Under the pieces are notes generated by a model. The model saw nothing but the letters and a program-made list of their open reading frames with translations. It had not been told where the DNA came from and searched no databases. A stretch of 64,000 nucleotides of DNA. Source: Aureimonas glaciei (GTDB lineage: Bacteria; Pseudomonadota; Alphaproteobacteria; Rhizobiales; Rhizobiaceae). The position numbers and the translations under genes are program-made. The stretch is from the NCBI RefSeq assembly GCF_014643375.1, contig NZ_BMJJ01000018.1, positions 1 to 64,000 of the forward strand, given 5' to 3'. Positions 24,420 through 32,222 of this stretch are shown piece after piece; position 1 is the first letter of the stretch, and each line of letters starts with the position of its first letter.

Positions 24420-25458
24420 AGACCCGGGGGCCGATTACGTCGAGCTCGTGCTTTCCTATGCCGGCGAGGCCCGGGAAGACGATCTCGGCCGGATAGAAGA
24501 CATCGGCGCCGCTCTGGTGGCCGCCGGCGTGCCGATCGTCGAGATGGCGGGACTGCACGAGCGGGCCTGCCGAAGGCTTCAGGAAGAAGGTCTCCTGTCG
24601 GGGGCGCCCTCTTCCTGTGTAGTCACCGTGCTGGAGCGCGCCTCGGCCTGCCTAACGCAGCTGATGATCGCCTATTCCATCGCCGACGAAAAACGCATCG
24701 CGCTCCTCAAGCGCGAGCAGCGCCTGAATGCGGACCACCCTCGCCTCGAGTCGCTCGGCCAGGTGGCCGGCGGCATCTGCCACGAGATCAACAATCTGCT
24801 GCAGCCCATCACCGGTCTCGCCGAACTGATCATCGAGGACGAGCCGGCCGGCAGCGACGCATCGCAGAATGCAGAACTGATCCTCGAATGCGCCAGCCGG
24901 GCGGCCTCGATCGTGGCGAGCATCCTGATGACCGCGCGCCGCGACCTGCCAAAGGTCGCGCCCGTCGTCTTCGCCCCGGTGGTCGAGAGCGCCGTGACCT
25001 TTCTTCAGGCCGTGCTGCCGCCCGCTCTCGTCCTCGAACTCGCCGTCGATTGCGGGATGGAACGCGTCCTGTGCGAGCCGGCCGAGCTGTCGCAGATCCT
25101 GCTCAACCTGGTGCGCAATGCCGAACACGCGATCGGCGGCGCGGGGACCGTCCGCATCGAGCTGTCGCGCGAGGACGATCGCCAGGATGACGGCGCGTCG
25201 CGGGGATTCCTGCGCCTGGCCGTGCGGGACAACGGCACCGGCATGCCGCCGCACCTCCTCTCGCGCGCCTTCCACCCGTTCTTCACCACCAAGGCGCCGG
25301 GAACCGGCAGTGGTCTCGGCCTCTCCGTGGTCATGGCGATCGCCGAATCCTGGGGCGCCACCGCGCATATCGATAGCGAGCCGAACCGGGGAACCCGCGT
25401 CAGCCTGCGCCTGCCGATCCTGGCGGCGGCAGAAGAGCCCGCCGCAGCCAAAGTCTAG
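24376..25458 (+). CDS. Histidine kinase with RsbU_N-like domain
   Basis: 360 residues. The N-terminal part (about 20-100: YVELVLSYAGEAREDD... VEMAGLHERACRRL) resembles the RsbU N-terminal domain, the surface through which RsbT activates its target. A histidine kinase core follows: GQVAGGICHEINNLLQPITG (phospho-His 136), LLNLVRNAEHAI, DNGTGMP, GSGLGLSVV. No membrane segment or receiver is present. The ATG at 24376 overlaps rsbX by 44 bases; a later GTG is an alternative start. If the reading is right, free RsbT would switch on a two-component kinase instead of an RsbU phosphatase. It ends in a CTAG shared with the convergent parA stop. Confidence 0.85.
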   Translation: MSAWSVASSGKNHAEDPGADYVELVLSYAGEAREDDLGRIEDIGAALVAAGVPIVEMAGLHERACRRLQEEGLLSGAPSSCVVTVLERASACLTQLMIAYSIADEKRIALLKREQRLNADHPRLESLGQVAGGICHEINNLLQPITGLAELIIEDEPAGSDASQNAELILECASRAASIVASILMTARRDLPKVAPVVFAPVVESAVTFLQAVLPPALVLELAVDCGMERVLCEPAELSQILLNLVRNAEHAIGGAGTVRIELSREDDRQDDGASRGFLRLAVRDNGTGMPPHLLSRAFHPFFTTKAPGTGSGLGLSVVMAIAESWGATAHIDSEPNRGTRVSLRLPILAAAEEPAAAKV

Positions 25459-26249
25459 GCTTCGCGTCTTCCGCCCGCGATGGGCCAGAAGTGCAGGATG
25501 TCCTGCACCAGAAGCGTGTAGTCCACCGCGCCCCGGGTCTGGGGACGGTAGTGGCGCACCGGGCATCGGCTGCCGAAAGCCTCGGCCAGCGCGACGTCGG
25601 TCCGGATGCCGCGAAAGATCCGGTTATGGCCGAATTCGAACAGAAGCTCGGCCAGGATCTGCTGCTGCAGACGCAGCCGCATGTCGACCTGCACCGGGAC
25701 GATGGCGAAGGTCGCCGCCCCTGGATTGGGCCCGACCGCGCCGGCAAAGAGCAGCCGGAAGAGTTGCTGCAGTCCGTCATGGGCAAGATGGTTGAGCTGC
25801 GTCGGGATCAGCACGGTGTTCGCCGCGCCGAGCGCCACCCGCATCGGGGTTTCGGCCGCCGGCGGCGTATCCACCACCGCGACGTCGTAGCGGTTGCGCA
25901 GACCATGCAGGGCCTCGAGGAACGCGCTGGGATCATCGTCGGCCGACAGGTTGCGGAAGGTGCGGTCAGACGGCAGCACGTCGACGCCCTCGACCGCCGT
26001 CAGGCAGATCGCGTCGCTGGGATCGGCCAGGCCGCCGCGCAGGAGGTCGTGCGCCGTCGGCGCGCCCTTTTCGGCCCGGATGCCAAATCCGAGACCGGCA
26101 TGCCCCTGCGGATCGAAGTCGACGAGCAGCACGCGCAGGCCGCTTCGGGCCAGCTCCGCCGCCACGTTGACCGCCGTCGTCGTCTTGCCCGTTCCGCCCT
26201 TGCAGTTGGCGACCGCGATGACATGGATCGGCATCGCGGCCCCGGTCAT
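25455..26249 (-). CDS. ParA-family ATPase of the chemosensory operon
   Basis: 264 residues. Deviant Walker A CKGGTGKTT near the N-terminus, DFDPQGHAGLG for the A' motif and VVDTPPA for Walker B place it in the ParA/MinD group. Starting at the ATG at 26249 it overlaps the STAS-like gene by ATGA; an internal Met (MPIHVIAV) is five residues on. ParA relatives encoded in chemosensory operons (PpfA, ParC) partition receptor clusters at cell division. As the receptor of this operon is soluble (33841), a PpfA-like role in placing a cytoplasmic cluster is likely. It is the last gene of the operon. Confidence 0.9.
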   Translation of the reverse strand: MTGAAMPIHVIAVANCKGGTGKTTTAVNVAAELARSGLRVLLVDFDPQGHAGLGFGIRAEKGAPTAHDLLRGGLADPSDAICLTAVEGVDVLPSDRTFRNLSADDDPSAFLEALHGLRNRYDVAVVDTPPAAETPMRVALGAANTVLIPTQLNHLAHDGLQQLFRLLFAGAVGPNPGAATFAIVPVQVDMRLRLQQQILAELLFEFGHNRIFRGIRTDVALAEAFGSRCPVRHYRPQTRGAVDYTLLVQDILHFWPIAGGRREA

Positions 26250-26488
26250 CCCTTGCGTTTCGCCGCGAGACACGCCGCGAGCAGAGGGTCCGGCTCGGAC
26301 GGCATCGTCGAGACCGTGCCGCCCGAAGCCATGATGATCTGCAAGATCGCCGTGTGGAGCGGGCCGGCGCGCGCCAGGTCGAAGCGCGGCGCCTCACGGC
26401 CCTTCAGTGCGGCATGCAGATCCTCGGCCTCCTCGATCGAGCAGGCGCCTTCGAAGATCACGTCGGCGTCGGTCACGGTAAAAGCCAT
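26246..26488 (-). CDS. Small STAS-like protein
   Basis: 80 residues (MAFTVTDADVIFEGACSIEEAEDLHAAL...). The opening strand, the SIEEAEDLHAAL helix and the later PLHTAILQIIMASGG segment look like a reduced STAS (SpoIIAA) domain of the kind found in some chemosensory and toluene-tolerance operons. The usual Asp-Ser phosphorylation site is not present (FDLARAG stands there). It is coupled by ATGA overlaps to cheA on one side and parA on the other. The occurrence of a STAS module opposite a stressosome operon is notable. Confidence 0.75.
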   Translation of the reverse strand: MAFTVTDADVIFEGACSIEEAEDLHAALKGREAPRFDLARAGPLHTAILQIIMASGGTVSTMPSEPDPLLAACLAAKRKG

Positions 26489-29133
26489 CACAGCATCTCC
26501 TGCAGGTCGAGAATGAGGAGGACCTGCCCGTCGCCGAGCAGCGTCGTGCCGGAGAAGCCGGCCATGCCCTCGAGCACGCCCTCCAGCGGCTTGACGATGA
26601 CCTCCATGCGTTCGCGAAAACCGTCGACCACAACGCCGACCCGCTCGCCGCCGACCTGGGCGACCATGACGGCCTCTTCGGTGGGCACCGCCTCCTCTTC
26701 CAGAGGAACGAGGTTCATCAGGCTGCGCAGCCGGGCCATGGGGATGATGGTATCGCGCAACACGAAGGTCTCCATCGTCTTCAGACGGTGGATCTGGCTG
26801 CGGGCGACGCGCACGGTTTCGACCACCTGATCCATCGGTACGCCGAACAGGCGACCGCAGCAATCGATGGTGACGATCTGCGTCACCGCCATGGTCAGCG
26901 GCAGGCGGACGATCACCGAGGTCCCGACTCCCAGCGTCGAGCGCAGCGCGACGTCGCCGCCCGCCTTCACCACCGCCGAGCGCACCACATCCATGCCGAC
27001 ACCCCGGCCGGACAGGTCGGAAATCTCCTCCTTGGTCGAGAAGCCGGCGGCGAAGACGAGGTTGCAGGCCTCCTCGTCGCTCATCTGCGCACTTCTCTCG
27101 GCCGTGATCAGGCCGAGGTCGCAGGCCTTCTGCTTGACCGTCTCGGGATCGATGCCCTTGCCGTCGTCCCGCACCTCGATCACCACGAAGTCGCCCTCAT
27201 GGCGGGCCGTGATCTTTAGCGTTCCCGCCTCCGACTTGCCGGCCGCGCGCCGGTCCTCGGGCGTCTCGATGCCGTGGTCGAGGCTGTTGCGGACCATGTG
27301 GATCAGCGGATCGGCGAGGCTTTCCAGGACGTTCTTGTCCGCCTCGGTGTCCTCGCCCTCGATGACGAGATTGATCTTCTTGTCGAGCTTGCGGGAGATG
27401 TCCCGCACCAGGCGCGGAAAACGCTGGAAGACCTGGCCGACGGGCATCATGCGCACCGACATGATGCCGACCTGCAGATCCTGGGTGATCCGGTCGATGA
27501 CGGCGAAATGCTCCTTGATCTCCCGGGCGACGGCGCGGGCGCCGTGCACATGCTCGGCGCGCGTGGCGAGGTAGGACAGTCCGTTCTTGGCCACGATCAA
27601 TTCGGCCACGAAATTCATGATGGAATCGATCTTGGCCTGATCGATCCGCAGCACCCGTGCGATGGCCTTGCCGTCGCCGGCCGCCGCGGCGGGCGCCGGT
27701 TCGTCGCCGCTCGGCGCGGGGGCCGGGGCGACCGCTGCCGCAGCGAAGGCGGCCGCCGCCGGCTTGGCTTCCACCACCGGCTCTGAGGGATCGGCGGTAG
27801 CGGTGGGATCGGCCAGCCGCGCCGCGATGGCATGCAAGCCCGACAGGTCGCCGGACCGGGCCTGCGCCGCCATCGCTTCGGCGACCGCCGCGTCGACGGG
27901 GCGTCCGGTCGCCCGGCCGAGATGGGTCAGGACCTTTGCCACGGCCTCGAGCCGGCCCTGCGCGATGCCTGGCGCGGGCGGCGTTTCGAGGACGGTGGCC
28001 TGCTCCCGCGCCAGGCGGGCGCAGAGCGCATGGTCCGGCTGCACCGCGCCCGCCCTAGGAGGCGACGTTGCCGGCGGCCCTTCCGCCACAAGATCGGCCT
28101 CTCGCTTCGGCGGCAGTTCGCCCGTCGCCGCCGCTTCCGTCATCCGCGCCAGCGCGTCGAGGTCGGTCGACTCGGGTTCCTGCGTCAGCACCAGGCACCA
28201 GCGCAGCGCCGCGGCCTGGAGGCAGGCAGGCGCGACCATGCCGAGAAGCGTCGAGGCCGCGTTGCGCAGCGCCGGTAGATCGCCTTTGGCCAGATGCGCG
28301 CGCGCGATCGACCCGAAATCGGCAAACACCGGGCCGCCGGCCCGCCGGCCGGTCGGGATGGCGAGGTCGGCGAAGCCGATCTCGCGGATCTCCACCATTT
28401 CCGCGACGTAGCGCATGTGCTCGTCGATGGTCGCCCGGCTGGCATCGCTGAGGATCTCGAAGCGCAGCACCGAGGTCAGCGGATCCCAGCTCTCGAAATC
28501 GGGAAAGGCGCCGTCTCGCGGCAGCACGCGCACCGCGAGCAGGCCCGGCGATTGCCGCACCATGGCGACGGGATCGTCGCCGCGGAAGAAGCAGCCCTCG
28601 TCCGGCTCGAACGACCAGGCGAGGAGGTTCTCGCTTGTGCGATTGCAGTAGAGCGCGGCCCGCGTCTCCTCGGGAAAATGCACGAGCCAGTCGGGCGGGA
28701 GCCGCAGGTGCGGCGCCAGCTCGGCCGGCGCCGCCGCATTGGGCTCGGTTTCGCTCAGCCAGTGGCGCAGCAGCGCGACGCGCTTAGCCATTTCCGCCTC
28801 GGCGTCGCCCGGCAGAACGTGCCGCTGTTCCAGGGCATCGATCCAGCTTCCGACCAGATCGAGGCTCTCCAGCAGCTGGTCGATGATTTCGCCGGTCACG
28901 GAGAGGTGGCCCAGCCGCACTTCGCCGAGCAGATCTTCGGCCGCATGCACGAGCCGGGTCAGCGGCCCGACGTCGAACAGGCCGGAGGAGCCCTTCAGCG
29001 TGTGGACGGCGCGAAACACGTCGTTGACCGCGGTGTCGGAGCTGGCGTTGCGCTCCAGCACCAGCATGCCGGCACCGGCCTGATCGAGCAGGTCGCGGGC
29101 TTCTGGAATGAATTGGGCGAGAAGCGGGTTCAT
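26488..29133 (-). CDS. cheA: Chemotaxis histidine kinase CheA
   Basis: 881 residues. An Hpt domain with FRAVHTLKGSSGL (phospho-His 44) opens the protein. A long middle region (about 140-490) is unusual for CheA and holds an extra alpha/beta domain and an Ala/Pro-rich linker. The dimerisation/ATPase core follows (HMVRNSLDHGIETPEDR, VRDDGKGID, GRGVGMDVV), then a CheW-like P5 domain to the end. It phosphorylates the CheY at 29130 and CheB. It starts in the stop of that cheY (ATGA) and ends in the start of the STAS-like gene. Confidence 0.94.
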   Translation of the reverse strand: MNPLLAQFIPEARDLLDQAGAGMLVLERNASSDTAVNDVFRAVHTLKGSSGLFDVGPLTRLVHAAEDLLGEVRLGHLSVTGEIIDQLLESLDLVGSWIDALEQRHVLPGDAEAEMAKRVALLRHWLSETEPNAAAPAELAPHLRLPPDWLVHFPEETRAALYCNRTSENLLAWSFEPDEGCFFRGDDPVAMVRQSPGLLAVRVLPRDGAFPDFESWDPLTSVLRFEILSDASRATIDEHMRYVAEMVEIREIGFADLAIPTGRRAGGPVFADFGSIARAHLAKGDLPALRNAASTLLGMVAPACLQAAALRWCLVLTQEPESTDLDALARMTEAAATGELPPKREADLVAEGPPATSPPRAGAVQPDHALCARLAREQATVLETPPAPGIAQGRLEAVAKVLTHLGRATGRPVDAAVAEAMAAQARSGDLSGLHAIAARLADPTATADPSEPVVEAKPAAAAFAAAAVAPAPAPSGDEPAPAAAAGDGKAIARVLRIDQAKIDSIMNFVAELIVAKNGLSYLATRAEHVHGARAVAREIKEHFAVIDRITQDLQVGIMSVRMMPVGQVFQRFPRLVRDISRKLDKKINLVIEGEDTEADKNVLESLADPLIHMVRNSLDHGIETPEDRRAAGKSEAGTLKITARHEGDFVVIEVRDDGKGIDPETVKQKACDLGLITAERSAQMSDEEACNLVFAAGFSTKEEISDLSGRGVGMDVVRSAVVKAGGDVALRSTLGVGTSVIVRLPLTMAVTQIVTIDCCGRLFGVPMDQVVETVRVARSQIHRLKTMETFVLRDTIIPMARLRSLMNLVPLEEEAVPTEEAVMVAQVGGERVGVVVDGFRERMEVIVKPLEGVLEGMAGFSGTTLLGDGQVLLILDLQEML

Positions 29134-29516
29134 GCCGGGATCCGTTCAAGAGCCTGGCCGCTCATCAACCGGGCGACGGCGGCGAGTTCGACCGGATGGA
29201 CCGGCTTGGCCATGTAGACGTTCGCGCCGGACGCATAGGCCCGGGCACGGTCGACGTCCTGCGATTCCGTCGAGATCATCATCGCCGGGATGTCCTGCAT
29301 CTCGGGCATCTGACGCAGCTGCTGGAGAAACGTGTAACCGTCCATCTTCGGCATGTTGACGTCGACGAGCAGCAGATCGAAGCGCTCCATCATCACTTTC
29401 TCGAGCCCCTCCATGCCGTTGAGGGCCTCGTCGACGGTGAAGCCGTCCGCTTCCAGCACTTCGCGGTAGTACAACCGCACCGTGCTCGAGTCATCGATGA
29501 TCAGGGCGTGCGCCAC
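29130..29516 (-). CDS. cheY: CheY-like response regulator
   Basis: 128 residues, one receiver domain: DDS at 8-10, phospho-Asp D52 (VDVNMPKMDG), Ser/Thr in MISTES and Lys in AKPVHP. Its gene lies between cheR and cheA and overlaps cheA by four bases. In this operon type such a CheY is usually the adaptor or output for the associated CheA. Whether it touches a flagellar motor is unknown; no flagellar genes are in the window. Confidence 0.93.
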   Translation of the reverse strand: MAHALIIDDSSTVRLYYREVLEADGFTVDEALNGMEGLEKVMMERFDLLLVDVNMPKMDGYTFLQQLRQMPEMQDIPAMMISTESQDVDRARAYASGANVYMAKPVHPVELAAVARLMSGQALERIPA

Positions 29517-29532
29517 GAGCCTTGCTCCTATC

Positions 29533-30393
29533 CTATGGGGCTTTTTGGTGGACGATGACGTCCGCGAACTTGCGCATCTGGAACAGCGACGAGATGCGGC
29601 TCATCGATTCGGAATGGCCGAGGCAGACGAAGCCGCCGGGCCTCAAGGTCTCGAAGAGCGCCTCCGCCGCGGTCCGCCGCGAGACGTCGTCGAAATAGAT
29701 CAGAACGTTGCGGCAGAAGACCACGTCGATGGCGTTGTGGACCCTGTCGCCCCTCGGCAGGTCGAGCAGATTGACGCGCGAGAAGTGGATCGAGTTGCGC
29801 AGCGGCTCGATGACCTGCCGGTTGCCGTCGCCGACATCGGTCGTGTATTTCGCCAGGGTCTGCTTGGAGACGTTCTGCAGCGAGCGCGTCGCATAGATCC
29901 CGAGCTTGGCCCGCTGCATCACCTCGGTATCGATGTCGGAGGCGAAGATCTCGATGTTGAAGTCATCCACCTGGCTCCAGTGTTCGAGCAGATAGAAGGC
30001 GATGGAATAGGGCTCCTCGCCCGTCGAGCACGGCACCGACCAGATCTTGACCGTGTCACCCCGCGGCCGTGTCCGGGTGATTTCCGGCAGCATCGACTGG
30101 ACGAGGCACTTGAACTGGTACTCCTCGCGGTAGAAGTACGTCTCGTTGACGGTCATCGCGTTGACCAGGGACTGCATCGCCCTGGCGTCGCTGCGCGAGC
30201 ACACGGTGTCGAAATAGCCGCGAAAGCTGCGGTGGCCGCCCTGCGTCATCAGATGCTGCAGGCGCTTGTCGACGAAGTAGCGCTTGTTGTCGGCGAACAT
30301 GATCCCGGTCTTGCGGTAGAAATACTCCCGGAAGACGAGGAAGTCCTCGTCGCGGATGACGGGCGGCTGGCTGGTCGAGAGTTCGAGAGCCAT
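29533..30393 (-). CDS. cheR: Chemoreceptor methyltransferase CheR
   Basis: 286 residues from the ATG at 30393 (MALELSTSQ). An N-terminal helical CheR_N domain (IRDEDFLVFREYFYRKTGI) is followed by the SAM-dependent methyltransferase domain with WSVPCSTGEEPYSIAF, IFASDIDTEVM and VFCRNVLIYFDD. It methylates receptor glutamates. It follows the HEAT-repeat gene by only four bases and precedes cheY. Confidence 0.94.
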   Translation of the reverse strand: MALELSTSQPPVIRDEDFLVFREYFYRKTGIMFADNKRYFVDKRLQHLMTQGGHRSFRGYFDTVCSRSDARAMQSLVNAMTVNETYFYREEYQFKCLVQSMLPEITRTRPRGDTVKIWSVPCSTGEEPYSIAFYLLEHWSQVDDFNIEIFASDIDTEVMQRAKLGIYATRSLQNVSKQTLAKYTTDVGDGNRQVIEPLRNSIHFSRVNLLDLPRGDRVHNAIDVVFCRNVLIYFDDVSRRTAAEALFETLRPGGFVCLGHSESMSRISSLFQMRKFADVIVHQKAP

Positions 30394-30397
30394 GACG

Positions 30398-31009
30398 TCA
30401 GCCGATCCGCTTGACGGCGGCGCGAATGGCGAAGGCCAGGAAGGGCTGATCGGGGAAGCGGGCCGCCGACTGCCGGATGGCGTCCGCCATGTCGGGATGG
30501 CCGCGTTCCGACAGCACCTCGACGGCCGCGGCGCAGACATTGACGTCTTCATCCGTCGTCAGCACCCGCAAGGCCAGGGCCGGCACTTTCGGCGTGCCGA
30601 GCGACTGCGCGACGTTCATCGCGAAGATCCGGACATCGACGTCCGGGTCGGCCAGCAGTCTCTCCAGTTCGGGCAGCGCGATGTCGCCCATCGCCTGCAG
30701 CGTCTCGATCACCGCGTTGCGCAGGCCGACATCCTCGCTGCGCAGGAGCGCGACGAGCGGCGGCACGCTGGCCTCGTCCGCCAGCCGGACGAGCGTCGTG
30801 AAAATGGTCTCCCGGAGGGCGCCGTTCGGCTCGTTCGCCAGATGGTCCGACAGGGTCTGCGCGAGGCCGAGCTGCGCGGCGAAGCGGACGGCCTCGCGGC
30901 GGACGGCGACGTCGTCATCGGCCAGCCGGTCCGGAAGACTGGATCGGTCGATGGAGGCGACCGGTTCGAGAACGGGCTCGGCGGCAGTTGAAGACAGGAT
31001 CAGGGGCAC
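30398..31009 (-). CDS. HEAT-repeat protein of the chemosensory operon
   Basis: 203 residues with four to five tandem helical repeats of about 31 residues (RREAVRFAAQLG, LRETIFTTLVRLAD, LRNAVIETLQAMGD, VRIFAMNVAQSLG, VCAAAVEVLSERG). This is the HEAT/PBS-lyase type scaffold. The start is a GTG with GAGG upstream, nine bases after the cheB stop. HEAT proteins appear in a subset of chemosensory operons and probably act as protein-binding scaffolds; I know of no assigned function. Confidence 0.85.
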   Translation of the reverse strand: MPLILSSTAAEPVLEPVASIDRSSLPDRLADDDVAVRREAVRFAAQLGLAQTLSDHLANEPNGALRETIFTTLVRLADEASVPPLVALLRSEDVGLRNAVIETLQAMGDIALPELERLLADPDVDVRIFAMNVAQSLGTPKVPALALRVLTTDEDVNVCAAAVEVLSERGHPDMADAIRQSAARFPDQPFLAFAIRAAVKRIG

Positions 31010-31018
31010 GGCGAAACC

Positions 31019-32071
31019 TCATTTGCTCCAGGTGATCAATTGATCGGCGATCCGATCGGAGGGCAGGATCCTGTCGGCACCGCCGAGACGGATCAGTTCG
31101 GCCGGCATGCCGAAGACGATCGCCGTGGATTCGTGCTCGGCAATGGTGCGGCCGCCGAGACGGCGCAGCTCGGTCATGGCCGGTGCGCCGTCATTGCCCA
31201 TGCCGGTCAGCTGCACCGCCAGGAGAGCGCGCGGATCGAGGACGCCCATCGCCGACTTGACGAGGCGCTCGACGCTGGGATGCCAGAGATACTGGGCGTC
31301 GAGCTTCACCGTGTTCACCACCGGGCGCCCCAGGCGGCTCTCGACGACGACGTCGGCATCCCCCCGACCGATGTAGACATGGCCCGGCTTTAGCGGCATG
31401 GGGCCCGTCACCTCGACGACCTTGACCCGGCAGATCGTATCCAGCCGCGCCGCGAAGGAGGCGGTGAAGGCGGACGGCATGTGCTGCGCGACGATGACGG
31501 GGTAGCGGAAATCCTGCGGCAGCTCCGGCAGGATGTCCTCGAGCGTGCGCGGGCCGCCGGTCGAGACGCCGACGAGAACGAGACCGCTCGCGTTCTCGGA
31601 AGCGGAGAGCGGGCGCGGCTGCGCCGCCTGTTCCGCCGCATGGCGGACACGGTCGACGAGGCCCCGCGCCCGGCGCGGCTTGGCGCGCGCGGCCGCCTTC
31701 ACGGTCGCCACGATGTGCCCGCGAATGCTGTCGATGTTCAAGGAGACGGTGCCGCCCGGCTTTTCGACGAAGTCGACGGCTCCGAGCTTGAGCGCCTCGA
31801 GCGTCACCTCGGCGCCCTTGCGGGTGATCGACGACACCATCACGACGGGGCGCGGCGCGCTGGTCATGATCTCGGCGAGGCAGGTGATGCCGTCCATCTC
31901 CGGCATGTTGACGTCGAGCGTCACCACATCCGGATTGAAACTCCCGATCTGCGCCAGCGCGTCCTGCCCGTTGCGGGCGGTCGCGATCGTGAAGGCGCTT
32001 TCGGCTTCGAATATTTCGCGGAGATATTTCCGCATCAGCGCCGAATCGTCGACGATCAGAAGCTTGGTCAT
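31019..32071 (-). CDS. cheB: Chemoreceptor methylesterase CheB
   Basis: 350 residues from the ATG at 32071 (MTKLLIVDDS). Receiver domain with phospho-Asp D53 (LDVNMPEMDG), an Ala/Arg-rich linker, and a C-terminal methylesterase whose catalytic Ser (GVSTGGPRTLE), His (QHMPSAF) and Asp (TGMGNDGA) are all present. It demethylates receptor glutamates, opposing CheR. A long GC-rich gap with a strong hairpin separates it from the cheW gene upstream. Confidence 0.94.
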   Translation of the reverse strand: MTKLLIVDDSALMRKYLREIFEAESAFTIATARNGQDALAQIGSFNPDVVTLDVNMPEMDGITCLAEIMTSAPRPVVMVSSITRKGAEVTLEALKLGAVDFVEKPGGTVSLNIDSIRGHIVATVKAAARAKPRRARGLVDRVRHAAEQAAQPRPLSASENASGLVLVGVSTGGPRTLEDILPELPQDFRYPVIVAQHMPSAFTASFAARLDTICRVKVVEVTGPMPLKPGHVYIGRGDADVVVESRLGRPVVNTVKLDAQYLWHPSVERLVKSAMGVLDPRALLAVQLTGMGNDGAPAMTELRRLGGRTIAEHESTAIVFGMPAELIRLGGADRILPSDRIADQLITWSK

Positions 32072-32160
32072 GGGTGTCTCTGGCTGTTCAGGGGCCATGG
32101 TGGATCGTGGGTGAAGGCGGCACCGGGCGCTGCGCCCGATGCCCCTGCCGGGGCGGGGCC

Positions 32161-32191
32161 GATGCCGGGGCCCGGAGGCTGGCCCGGCATC
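32161..32191. other. Strong intercistronic hairpin between cheW and cheB
   Basis: GATGCCGGG (32161-32169) pairs perfectly with CCCGGCATC (32183-32191), a 9-bp stem in a very GC-rich gap. No U-tract is present. It may stabilise the upstream message or attenuate cheB expression relative to cheW. Confidence 0.4.
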
Positions 32192-32222
32192 GCAGCGCCC
32201 GGGCCGCGCCCCGGCCGCGCCG

